From the NCBI RefSeq assembly GCF_020283565.1, contig NC_060059.1:39114338-39178337 (forward strand): DNA of 64,000 nt, in the 5' to 3' direction. The stretch is from Trifolium pratense (Eukaryota > Streptophyta > Magnoliopsida > Fabales > Fabaceae). How positions within the stretch are numbered: position 1 is the stretch's first letter; every line of letters starts with the position of its first letter. Position numbers and translations under genes: made by a program. Of this stretch, positions 1 through 10,628 are shown piece after piece. The notes under the pieces were generated by a model. The model did no database searches, had not been told where the DNA came from, and was given only the letters and a program-made list of their open reading frames with translations.

Positions 1-1
1 C

Positions 2-3000
2 AGCCGCACATTTCCTCACTTCCAAAAAAACATCTGCAACAACGCTGACGTCACAGCTACTACTTCTACTGTACCATTCAGTAGTAGAAGAAGAAGAAGT
101 AGAAGATTATTATTATCAATGGCGGTGAAAACTAGGGAGCAAGATATGGTGTTGGAAGAAGAGAAGAAGAAATTGCAGATAGGTATTGCTGAATTCTACG
201 ATGAATCTTCTGGTATATGGGAGAATATTTGGGGTGATCATATGCATCATGGGTTTTATGATCCTGATTCTACTGTTTCTGTTTCTGATCATCGTGCTGC
301 TCAGATCCGTATGATTGAACAATCTTTGAATTTTGCTTCTCTTTCTCAAGGTATTGGATTCATTCAACATTTCTCTGCTTAGTTTTCACTATTGTAATTT
401 TATGTTATCATGACGACTTTCTAATGCATTCAATGCAAATACTACGTTTTGTTTTGTTTGATTTTGAAATCAATTTCAATACTTCTACTATTGTTTTATT
501 TGAGAAGATAACATGTATAGACCAGAAAATAAGGGTTTTTCAAAAGCTATGGATTAATTTGTCATTTTGGTAGGTGAATGTGTGAATCGCTATCGCCTTT
601 GTAGTAGTTTCTGAATGTATCAAAATTGCAAAAACATATTCTTTCCGGCCTTAATTATAAGCAAATTGCAAATTTCCATTTTTCAGTTCATTGGACAACT
701 GATGAATCTAAAAACTGAAAATTTGCTTATAATTAAGTCCGGAAGGAGTTTATAAATATTTATTTTGTTAGTTAATTTTGTCATCACAGGTGTATTTCAC
801 TGGTTAGTTTGGTTCTCTCTGTATTCTTACTTGGACACAACCATAATGGTGTGTTTGGTGCGAGGAAAAGAAAGATGATTAAATGTTTTACATGATGTCA
901 CACACAACCTACATGTTTTACATTTAGGCACACACACAAATAATACAAAAGATGATTAAATGATGTCAAGTGATGTAACTAAAATATTTTACATTTAATT
1001 TTTTCCAATTGTGTGTGCGCGCCCAAATATTTTTTAGTTGAGTTTGTGCCTATGTAAGAATTGGCCCTTTTGTTAGTCAATTGGTCAATTGAATTGCTAA
1101 CGGAAGATACACTCGAAGACACGCTTACCTTTTGTAGATGAAACCGGCCCTTAGAGATGTTTTTATAATTTGGATACATTTAGGAATTATAGTGACATCG
1201 CATCACATATTTAAGGATTGAAATGATTGTTTACTCAAATCTATGAGTCAAAGACATAAACATTAGACACGACATTGACAAGTATGCACCGATTATACTT
1301 TAACAAAATGAAAGTGATTGAATGTAACCACGTTGTGTTAGTGTTGGACACCAAATACACCTTCAATATGAAATTTTAGTGCTACAAAGAAAAAAGATGT
1401 AGGTTATTATAAATAAACCAAAAACCATTTTCTCAATTGGAGAATACTAGGATCCTCTCTGTGATTGAGTAATTTCAGATGTTACAAACATTAGTAAATT
1501 TTTCAGTTTTTGCTGGTAAGTTTGACACTGACTAGACTTGCTTGTACTGACTAGTTGTTATTGAATGAATCCTCAGAGGACCCAACAAAATGGCCCAAGA
1601 GTGTAGTTGATGTTGGGTGTGGCATAGGGGGAAGTTCAAGGTACCTGGCCAAGAAATTTGGGGCAAGTTGTGTTGGCATCACTCTGAGTCCTGTTCAAGC
1701 TGAAAGAGCTAATGCTCTTGCTGCTTCTCAAGGATTAGCTGACAAGGTTTTTCTTTCTAGAAATTTTCTCCTTTATTATCTACTTGTTTACACATTTTAG
1801 TACTTTCTGCTTAATTTTTTTTTTATTTTTTTTGACAAAAGCTTAATATTTGTTAAACTATGCTATTCTGGTAATGAAACCCTCACCAAGGGTCTTAAAG
1901 AACCTGTATAGAATAGTATCCTCGTGTGTGGCTTATGTAGCACCGACACTTAAGATTGAAGGCATGTCTCTTATTTGACACGTGTATGAATATGATACCA
2001 ACACGATACTGATACATGTGGTTATATTCAATCACTTACATTTTCTTAAATTGACACGTGGTTATATTCAACCACTTACATTTTCTTAAATTATTACCCT
2101 TGTCTTTGTCTCAGTGTTAGTATCGTATTTGGTGTCTATGTCTATGTCAATGTCAGTACTTCGTTTTATGTGGATGATATAATATTTACCTTTTATGTAT
2201 ATGCAATGTAATGGTAGGTTTCCTTTCAAGTTGCCGACGCTCTAGAGCAACCATTCTCTGATGGTCAGTTTGATCTGGTATGGTCAATGGAGAGTGGAGA
2301 GCATATGCCTAACAAAGCAAAGGTTCCAATTTCTCTTGCTGTCTCACTTTAACTTCAATCTCTTTGATATTTTATCTTCTTTATGCTTGTAAAATTGTAA
2401 TCATTTTTGTGTTTCATTCAAAAAATGTTTCAGTTTGTTGGAGAGTTAGCTCGAGTAGCAGCACCAGGCGGCACCATAATAATAGTAACATGGTGCCATA
2501 GGGATCTTGGTCCGGATGAAAAATCCCTACAACCATGGGAGGAGAATCTCTTGAAGAAGATATGTGATTCATTTTATCTTCCCGAATGGTGCTCAACTGC
2601 TGAATATGTCAAATTGCTCGAGACCATGTCCCTTCAGGTAGTCGATTAATATACCTAAACAACTGTAAACTTATTGAAATGAAAATAGCTTTTGTGTCTC
2701 AATTTTGTTCAGAAGTTATTTTAAGCTTATAAGACGGCATTACAAGTAAACAACTATAAACTTATTGAAATGGAAAAACTTCAGGAAATTAGAAGCTAAT
2801 TCAAACCAGATAGTTGCATATAATAGTTTATTGAATAAGCACTTAAACAATCACTATGTGCTATCAATTTAGGTTATGTAGTTGTATTGACGTGTTTCGT
2901 TGCTATCTATCTAGGACATCAAATCAGCAGATTGGTCTCCCTTCGTTGCTCCATTTTGGCCGGCAGTCATACGTTCGGCATTAACATGGAAGGGTTTCAC

Positions 3001-3284
3001 TTCAATCTTAAGGAGTGGTAAGCTCAACATTTATATTGCATTTACAAACAAATCCTTGTCTTAAATCACTTCAATGTCGCATTAGTAAAAGAAAATGTCT
3101 CAAAATAAGTGTCGATTTATGAGCCTGAGATAATTCTTTGATTTTTTTTTTGTTGTGTGCAGGGCTAAAAACTATAAAAGGAGCATTGGCTATGCCATTG
3201 ATGATAGAAGGATTCAGGAAGGGTGTAATCAAGTTTGCCATTATCACATGTCGAAAGCCGGAAAACGATGAGAAGGGTGAATGA
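2..3284 (+). CDS. VTE4: gamma-tocopherol methyltransferase (VTE4 type), 5' end outside window
   Basis: The product should methylate gamma- (and delta-) tocopherol to alpha- (and beta-) tocopherol with S-adenosylmethionine at the plastid envelope, the last step of vitamin E synthesis. Exons by splice signal and frame: 2-350, 1577-1746, 2218-2322, 2434-2637, 2915-3017, 3163-3284 (TGA). The SAM motif VVDVGCGIGGSSRY sits near residues 87-100 counted from the Met at 119; the post-motif VADALEQPF and the PGG loop follow. From that Met the product is 311 residues. The frame stays open upstream to base 2 and reads as a Ser/Thr/Arg-rich, almost acid-free stretch. That fits a chloroplast transit peptide and brings the length to about 350, the usual family size, so the true start lies just left of the window. 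The family assignment is from recognised sequence similarity; a related N-methyltransferase of the same clade is a less likely alternative. Confidence 0.88.
639..750. mobile_element. Stowaway-like foldback MITE in VTE4 intron 1
   Basis: The two ends are inverted copies sharing CTTAATTATAAGCAAATT next to a CCGG core, and TA dinucleotides flank the element. The short length (about 110 bp) and hairpin form fit a Stowaway-like MITE. It lies wholly within intron 1. Confidence 0.7.
1205..1375. repeat. dispersed legume-type intronic repeat, copy 1
   Basis: This stretch has the motifs ACACGACATTGACA and GTGATTGAATGTAAC followed by GTTGGACACC. The same motifs recur at 31900-32075 and in related form at 1925-2170, 11405-11562 and 29485-29635, all inside introns. 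It is probably a MITE family; the ends are not resolved. Confidence 0.5.
1925..2170. repeat. dispersed legume-type intronic repeat, copy 2
   Basis: This intron-2 segment begins with TGTAGCACCGACACTT and AGATTGAAGGCATG, which reappear in inverted orientation at 11515-11558. It also contains two near-identical 36-40 bp direct repeats around GTGGTTATATTCAA (about 2018 and 2050). Confidence 0.5.
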
Positions 3285-5734
3285 TTTTATTTATATAGTG
3301 AAACAGATTTCCTACATTTCATTTATTTTGATAGATCAAAAATAAAAGAAAATAAGAAATAAAGACACATCTTATTGGAATTAAATAAGTGATATTGAAG
3401 GAAAGATGTAAGCTAGTTCTTGTTAGCCCCCATTCCAAATTCCAGTTCAATTTTCCTTTGTTTAGTATTGCTTTTTTTTTTTTAACACGTTATTGATGAT
3501 GACTAATTTTCACCGGAGAACCTAACTGACCAAGTTTAGTGAGGTCTTTCCTCCCAATCATATTTTACATCTATATAGCAAACATGATTGTAGTCAAACT
3601 TTATCATGTTAGCTTGTTTAAAAGGCAATTATGTGATTGTACTTGGAATATCATAATTACTCCCACAAAAGACAATAAATACAAGTTCAGTGGGTATTGA
3701 AAGAGTCTATTCAAGAAACTAACTAAAATAAGTTCCTGATACTGAAAATGCTGCTAAATTTTCTTAATGGTATATGATCTTTGTGGTAAAATAAGTTTTG
3801 CTGAAATTCTTATATTGTTGATTGCATAAACATCTAAAAAAAGTAAACGGTCCCTTTACTAATACTTTTTTTTTGACAGACAGTAGATTAATACTCGAAA
3901 ATTGTTTGAAACTGTAACGACATAGACATTAACTTCTGAAAGTAGAAGATCCCAATTGTCCTCTTCCTCATGATTGAGGGCTGAGGCGGTGACTTAGCCT
4001 ATGTTTCGTATTACAGTGATTATATCAAAATCACAGTGACTCGCTGTGATTTTTCCAAAGTTACACTTTGTACCTTCTACAAAATCACAGCGGATCACCA
4101 TGATCCTAACATTTTCACCGTAATATCAAATATACATTTAATTAGTGCAAGTTCAACAAAAACAAGAGAAAATAAATGTGTCTCACAACTCAATTTATAT
4201 TTGTTTTTTCTTGATTTATCGAATCGACTCAGGACACTATTGTCGTAAAGACGAGAAGCACAGTAAACTTCTTATTTTGAGATATGTGAAAGTTCGCAAT
4301 TATAGTTTTGACTAATTTTCAAGCATGACATTGGTACTAAATAAAAAATTTTGTTGAGATTCTTAAATGAAAATTTAAAGAGCATTGTTGATTGCATAAG
4401 TACCAAATTCCATTGGAAAGCAAAAAGTTTTACAGAGTAACACATCTCAACCATCTATTTGAGATAGATCGATTTATTTTACACTTTCTTAAAATTAATA
4501 CTAAACAATCTCTGTCATTGATTCAAGATCAGGCGACTGAAATTAATCATGCAATCTTATTCCATTGCATAAACATCTAAAAAAGTAAATAGTCACTTAA
4601 CCAAAGATATATTATCAAGTGAGGGTTAAAGGCTTATCAACTTGTTTTATGTCCTTAATTCTCCAGATTCCACATAGGAAGTTCATTAGACTCTACTTCT
4701 CTTTTGGATTAAACATAAAAAGTGAAAAAAGCAAGACCCAATTAAACAAATGAAGCTGCATGCATTATCCTAATGACTTTTTAGTGTGTGTGAGAATCTA
4801 CATGAAGTGAAAACACAAAAACACACACATGAGGAACAAACAAGAAAAGAAGAACAAAATAAACAGCCTTTACTTTTTTCCATATTTTCCTCCACAAATC
4901 TAGTTTTATTCTGAATAAATAAATCAATACTTGTCTTGTGAATGGGGTTTGAGCATTGACTTTGTAAAAACAAAACATGAACAAAAGAAGACAAAGATTC
5001 CATAACGAGGAGCCAAAAGTGGTTTTGGTTGCTTCTTACTTTTGTTTGGGAAGGGTCAGCTTCTACAAAACCATACACACACTAGTCACTAGTCACTAGT
5101 CACATTGTGAAACCCAACCCTTTACCTTTGACAATTAACATAGAGATTCCACTTTCTCTTTCTTTTATGCAACATCAAATTATTATTAAATTATTTTTTG
5201 GTTGTGTGCTTAGTATACTTTTTCATTTTTCAACCCGAATCCAAAGCTCCTCTAAATTGTCTTCTAACAAGAGTCAACTACTTATGTCTTTTACATATTG
5301 GCATATAGTCTATAGGTTTTATCCAATTTTCTTATGGTACTTTTAATATAAGAAATCACATTCATTTAATATTTTTCAAGGAAAAACAATGTAAATATGT
5401 TTTTTTAAAATATATTTTCTATTTTAAGTAATTTTAGTTATCAATTTATTATTATTTTTCTTTTAAACATTATATGTGAAAAGAGTGAATTTAAATTTTC
5501 AACTCTTACCATGATGTGCTCTTGTAAAGAAAAAAAAACTCTTACCATGCTGTTAATATGAAATTTAGTTAGTGGGGAATACACCTCATACAAGTTCAAG
5601 AGACCAATTATTTCATTGATTGATGTATAATCTACCCATGGCACAATTTTAGACTTCGCCTTTGTTTTTTTTCCGCGTCCAAGATCCGAAACCGATTGCT
5701 TGTTGTAACTTTTCACACAATTTTCACACGGTTT
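3285..5734. other. intergenic region, no gene seen
   Basis: The first few hundred bases should hold the 3' UTR of the methyltransferase gene. Around 4000-4125 there is a decayed inverted-repeat fragment built on ATCACAG/CTGTGAT. A short ACTAGTC triplication lies at 5082-5101. Open frames in 4770-5080 and 5107-5346 have no recognisable protein character. Confidence 0.5.
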
Positions 5735-6104
5735 TATATTAAGATTTGAAATCTTTAGTTGAAATTATTTTAAATGATTTTATAATATCCATTTCGTCCA
5801 TTACTGATGTCGATATAGGAGAAGCTTTTGGCTTACTCAGTGCTCTCAATTGGGTCCATGACTTGCAGTTGGAAATGTTTTCCATAGTAAGCATCCTAAC
5901 GCGTCTGAGCTCGGAGATATTATTAAGGATTGCGTACGTGTCTATAACACTTATTTTAGAAACTCTCGTATCGAGTTTATTAGGAGGCAAGTCAACGAGG
6001 TTGCTCATACCTTAGTAAGGGTGGCCACATCTCTAGCTAGTTTCCACCTCTTTATTGATGTATCAATATGTATTGGTAACATAGTTAATAATGAAATACT
6101 ATAA
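5735..6104 (+). pseudogene. RNase H domain remnant of a LINE-type reverse transcriptase
   Basis: One frame reads DVDIGEAFGLLSALNWVHDL. After a frameshift near 5875 another frame continues with SELGDIIKDC, EFIRRQVNEVAHTLVR and a stop at about 6104. These are the C-terminal blocks of the RNase H-like (RVT_3) domain found at the end of plant L1-type elements. The N-terminal Asp block is not visible and the frame is broken, so this is a dead fragment. Confidence 0.75.
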
Positions 6105-6374
6105 AAAAATTTCCTTAAAAAAAATAAATACTCGGATTTAAAAGTGTGAATATGATGATCAAACACACAACCAAACACACTATTAAATTCAAGTAACATT
6201 AAATCAGAGCGTAATGTTCAATCACATGCGTTTGCAGTTGGTTACCATACTAATTTTAAAAAAAACATAAGTAAAATGAAAATAATATGGAAAATTTGTA
6301 ATAAAAATAATAATTTAAAAGTAAAATAATAATTTTTGTTTTTATTTTGACATTTAAATACCTTACTTTCAGTT

Positions 6375-6525
6375 TATTTTTTTGTCAAGTAAATCAGTGA
6401 CTAGAAATTTCACCCTTAAGGTGGATAAATGTGATAACCGGAGTTCGAACTCCAACTCCTACATATATATATATATATATATAATATAATACAATGTCCT
6501 GCCAACTGAGTTAACCTCACAAAAC
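6375..6525 (-). mobile_element. tRNA-derived SINE, minus orientation
   Basis: On the minus strand there is an A-box-like GTTAACTCAGTTGGCAGGAC, then an AT dinucleotide run (6464-6482), then a B-box-like GGAGTTCGAACTCC, then the body and an A-rich tail near 6380. The same layout occurs in several other copies in this window. The target duplication is not resolved. Confidence 0.6.
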
Positions 6526-7079
6526 TACCTCACTTTCACTCTATTTACGGTCTTTAAGTTTTAAAGATATCAATCAAAATGCACAAATTAGCATTTAATA
6601 ATTTCTATTTTTGCTTCCTTAACATGTGCCTTAAGGGCACAAGTTAACATTCTCCTTAAAAATAAAACAGAAAATATTTTGTGAAATTAAATTGACCCAT
6701 TTGTACGAACGTACCAACAAAACAATAATCTAAAGAAAATGAAAAATTGACATCAGAAAAACCGTTGACATAACATAGATAACATCGGAATCTAATGTAA
6801 CATTAAGCCACTCGTGTGAGATCATGTGTGCGTGTGTGTGTCTTGTTTGTGATATTGTCAAAGTGTCAACCATCCATTGTTGCTAATAAAGAGATCCCTA
6901 CGAAGCTTCCTCCTTCTTCACCACTTTCCCTTTTTCACTTTTTTCATCCTTCAACACTAACCCCCCATTTTTATACACCTAATCCACACCCCCCATTTTT
7001 CATTAATTCTTGTTTCTTGTGTTCACTAAACACACTCTCACTTTGCAGCAGAAGAAGCTCCTTCACTTGTTTCTCTCAG

Positions 7080-7595
7080 GTACCTTTTTCTTCTTACTTT
7101 GATTCTTGTATTGTATCATCATTATTGAAGACCCTTTTGAATATATCTTCTTGTTTTAGTTACTGTTTTTACTACTATTTAGAGTTCTGAGTTTTTTTTA
7201 TGTATGTTTAGTCCTTTTGTGAGGGTTTCTAGTAAAAGGGTTGATTTTTGCATTTGAAGTTTCAAGCTTAATGTTTGTTTATGAAGAATAGCTTCTTAAG
7301 TTTGGAGGGTTCTTTTAACAGTTCTATAAAGTCTTGAACTTTAATTTTGTGTTATCAAAATCAATCAAGCTTTGCAATTTTTATTGCAAAATTGAAAAGG
7401 GTTTTGGAATGTAAGGGAAAGTTTTGACCTTTTTCATGGTTACCCTTTTTCCTGATAAATTTATGTGTTCATTTCAAAGTCATTATTATTATTCTCATAA
7501 ATTTGGTTTTTATGCTGGTATTTGTTCTGGAAAAATGGAAAAAAAAATTGATTTTTTAGGTAACATTATGGTTAATAGTTCATTTATTTATGCAG
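7080..7595 (+). promoter_or_regulatory. leader intron in the 5' UTR of the F-box gene
   Basis: A CT-rich stretch (about 6890-7079) looks like a transcribed leader. It is followed by a CAG/GTAC donor at 7080 and a TTTATGCAG acceptor ending at 7595, only 23 bases before the ATG at 7619. Long leader introns like this often enhance plant gene expression; here that role is an inference. Region 6526-6889 holds no other feature I can name. Confidence 0.6.
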
Positions 7596-7618
7596 TGTTT
7601 GCTTCAAATTGGTGGTCA

Positions 7619-8839
7619 ATGGAACATAGTTTGAAAAGAAAGGCTCCAGAAAATGGAGACAATCTACTCTTTGACAGCTTTTCGCTCGATGACCTGAATG
7701 AAGATCTCTTTGAAAGGGTACTTTCGTGGTTACCGACTTCTAGTTTCTTTCGCCTTACTTCTGTGTGCAAAAGATGGAAATCAGCTGCTGCTTCTGTGAG
7801 TTTCAAGCTTGCCTGCTCACACATCCCTTCTAGGGATCCTTGGTTTTTCATGGTTGCTCCGAGTCTCAACCAATCTGTCATCTTTGACTCTGCTGAAAAC
7901 GGTTGGAAAAGAATCAATCATCCAAATCTTCTGCTCGAAGATTCCAACCAAAGTTCCATTCCTGTTGCAGCCTCTGGTGGTCTTGTTTGCTACCGCACAT
8001 TGTCCGGAAACTTCATTGTGTCTAATCCCGTGACCGGATCTTGTTGCAAACTCCCTCCATTGAATTTCACCTCGGAAAATCAGTCTCTCAATGCCGTTGT
8101 TATGAGTTCGGCTTTCAGTGATCCAATATCCTACAAGATTGTATTAGTCTTTGGTGAACTCCCAAATCTTTCGTTTAAAGTCTACAACTCGAGCTCTGCC
8201 TGTTGGGAAGACGAACATGCTCTTGGGAGGAAGATCGATGATAGTTCAATGGATTGTGATTCAACTGGCGACAATGTTGTGTACTTCCTTAGCAAGGCTG
8301 GCAATGTAGTTGCAAGTAGCATGCAGAGAAGTCCAACCAAGCAATATTCTTCGGTCATTACTAACAAAGATGGTCAGGAGATAGTCTATTTTCTTAGCTC
8401 CTTCGGGACTGTTGTAGCTTGCAATTTGACTTGCAAGTGTTTCTTCGAGTATCCTAGGTTGCTGCCGGTTTTCTGCGAGTACTCTATTGATATCGTGGAA
8501 TGTAACGGTGAGATGTTAGTTGTTTTGTTATCAGAATTCTTGGAAAGCACAAGTCTTAGAGTGTGGAAATTTGACGAGGCTAACCGATGCTGGCAACAGA
8601 TTGCAGCAATGCCTGTTGCAATGTCTCATGAGTGGTATGGAAAGAAGCCGGATATCAACTGTGTTGGTGCTGGCTCTCAGATTTTTATTTGCTTGAACTC
8701 TCCCGAGCTGTGTACTTATGTTCTGTGTGATTTGGTGACCAACAAATGGGTTGAATTGCCAAAATGTTGCGTAAATGGAGAAGTCATAGATTTTATGTCT
8801 GCATTTTCGTTCGAGCCGAGGATAGAAGCATCTGTGTGA
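7619..8839 (+). CDS. F-box/kelch-type protein (SCF substrate receptor)
   Basis: This 406-residue protein has an N-terminal F-box at about residues 22-68. Its blocks LNEDLFERVLSWLP and VCKRWKSAA are the typical SKP1-binding helices. The rest is a beta-propeller-like region with Trp/Gly-rich blades, for example GGLVCYRTL, YFLSKAGNVVAS and VWKFDEANRCWQQIAAMP. It ends in FSFEPRIEASV, a C-terminus reminiscent of the HAWAIIAN SKIRT/UFO-like group of F-box/kelch proteins. It should be the substrate-recruiting subunit of an SCF ubiquitin ligase. The coding part is one exon. I chose the ATG at 7619 because an upstream in-frame extension crosses the likely leader-intron acceptor at 7595. The substrate is unknown, and assignment to one named subfamily is only suggestive. 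Confidence 0.85.
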   Translation: MEHSLKRKAPENGDNLLFDSFSLDDLNEDLFERVLSWLPTSSFFRLTSVCKRWKSAAASVSFKLACSHIPSRDPWFFMVAPSLNQSVIFDSAENGWKRINHPNLLLEDSNQSSIPVAASGGLVCYRTLSGNFIVSNPVTGSCCKLPPLNFTSENQSLNAVVMSSAFSDPISYKIVLVFGELPNLSFKVYNSSSACWEDEHALGRKIDDSSMDCDSTGDNVVYFLSKAGNVVASSMQRSPTKQYSSVITNKDGQEIVYFLSSFGTVVACNLTCKCFFEYPRLLPVFCEYSIDIVECNGEMLVVLLSEFLESTSLRVWKFDEANRCWQQIAAMPVAMSHEWYGKKPDINCVGAGSQIFICLNSPELCTYVLCDLVTNKWVELPKCCVNGEVIDFMSAFSFEPRIEASV

Positions 8840-9399
8840 CCGCAAAATGCCCTGGCCGGATATCTTGGTTTTGGTTATGAAACATTTTTTATGTTTTGTT
8901 AGCTTGAATTTTAATTTGATTTTTGTTTATGCAACATGGCTAGAGATGGAAGCTAACCATAATGATTGATTGATTGATTAATGACAGATTATATTGTAAT
9001 TTTCTTAACTGATTGTCAGATGTAACACTGTTCTGATTTAGTTGTACTATTATCAATGAATGATCTTGTTGATGATTCTTTTTCATTGTTTTTTACCTAT
9101 GTTGTTGCAACTTTACCAACATTTGTCTCATGTCAATGCTTTTTATTTTATACTAAGGTAAAATCTTTGTCTCAAGTGCAATTTATTTGCTATTAGCTTT
9201 GGCATAAGGATATCTTGAAAAGCTATCTATGATAGACAGACTGCTTCATATCACAATTTCATTGAAAGAAAATTGACATTTCTTTATTTGCTTTTTTTCA
9301 TAATGAAAGGATATATGAAAATTACCTTTTGTTATGGGTTGTGAGAATATATGAATGATGCCCCCTAAGGTCCTAACAAAAAGGAAACGGTTCCTTACA

Positions 9400-10060
9400 T
9401 TCATGAATGATGCCCCCTAACTCTAGCAAAATCTCAGACCATCTAAAGAGGCCGGAGGGTTGGGTAGACATTATCTTCGGCATTACGGTGTGGCTACTAT
9501 GGCAAAAGAGAAACCAAGTTGTGTTTGCTGGAAAATAGGTCTCGACTCGAGCAATTTTAACACAAGTTAAGACTCTAGTGGCTGATTGCAGCAGAGTCAA
9601 TGCGACATACCCACATATGCAGAGACATTACTCCCCTCAATTGAAGTAGCTTGGAAGAAGCCTCAAAGTGGATGGGTGAAATGCAATTTTGATCATGCAT
9701 AGTGCTTATGGCTTGGCTGAACTATGGGACATCCATACTTCTCTTCAAATGGTGTGGGACAAGGGGGCCCAATTCGTTCATATGGAATCAGAATTAGCAG
9801 TGTCTTTGATCAGTAAAGGGTGTTTTTTGTCGCACCCTTGTGCTACTATTGTCTCTCTCATTAATCGCCTTATGATGAGACGTCATCAGGTTAAAATATC
9901 TCACATAATATAGGTAGGCAAACCAAATTGTTGACTGGATTGCAACTCACGCTCTCTTCATGCCCACCAGTTCTATTCTTCTTACTCACCCTCCATTGGG
10001 ATGTGTTAATCTCTCATGTAGGATGTTGTCGATATTTATTTTACTCGTCGAGTCAGTTTG
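9400..10060 (+). pseudogene. decayed 3' part of a LINE reverse transcriptase (zf-RVT to RNase H)
   Basis: Pieces in several frames read FGITVWLLWQKRNQVVFAGK, then THPHMQ-like linker, then an RNase H tail-like segment (AQFVHMESELAVSLI, CATIVSLINRLM). The order matches the region between the zf-RVT domain and RNase H of plant L1-type ORF2. Stops and frameshifts interrupt it many times. Confidence 0.65.
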
Positions 10061-10189
10061 TAGTTCGGCCTAACGCCATCCTTTTAGCAATTAAAAAAAA
10101 AAACAATACACTCACAAATTAAAGTTGGAATTTTTTTGGTTACAAATAAAGTTGAAATTTGATCTTATAAAACAATTGAAATTTGAAGC

Positions 10190-10346
10190 ATTTTTTTTTG
10201 TTTTTCACCACCGGTTGAATCTGATTCGGGGGTCAGTTCTGGCATCAAGTGGTTCAGCCCCTCCCGATCGCAGTTGCGGGGAATCGAACCGCGGTCCTCC
10301 CTACCAAGTTCAGCGCCAATCACCACTGAACCAACTAACGATTGGT
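10190..10346 (-). mobile_element. tRNA-derived SINE with target-site duplication
   Basis: On the minus strand the head reads TTAGTTGGTTCAGTGGTGAT (A-box-like) and then GGTTCGATTCC, an exact pol III B box, in a tRNA-like spacing. The body then runs into an A-rich tail (10190-10206). The element is flanked by AAATTTGAAGC (10179-10189) and AAAATTGAAGC (10347-10357), a duplication with one mismatch. It sits about 280 bp upstream of the RING-finger gene start. Confidence 0.85.
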
Positions 10347-10628
10347 AAAATTGAAGCTTTTAATCAAACATTAAAAAAATGGTGAAATAAACTACATCAT
10401 TAATGACGTGGCAAATAATGATTCGTTGGCCTACTGAAAGAACTGTAGATGCGTTTGTAGACAATTATTTCCTTCTGTTTCCCCTTGCCGAAGAAAATCG
10501 ACGCTATAAAAAATTAGCAAAACAACGACGAAGAAGAAAAAAGGGATTTTCAATTTCAACAATAATCTGAAGGAAAATTCATTGCAATTCAAATTCGAAT
10601 TTCATAATCACAACTAATAGAAGAAAAA

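Noticed and set aside
6816..7190. Ser/Pro-rich 124-codon open frame
   Set aside because: It coincides with the CT-rich leader and donor site of the F-box gene, and CT-rich DNA gives such frames by chance.
7424..7618. 65-codon N-terminal extension of the first F-box protein
   Set aside because: It lies in what looks like a leader intron with a clear acceptor at 7595, and its composition is unlike the rest of the protein.
10250..10340. Possible genuine tRNA gene on the minus strand
   Set aside because: The A and B boxes are present, but the flanking arms do not pair into a cloverleaf and the sequence runs into an A-tailed body with target duplications, so it is a SINE.
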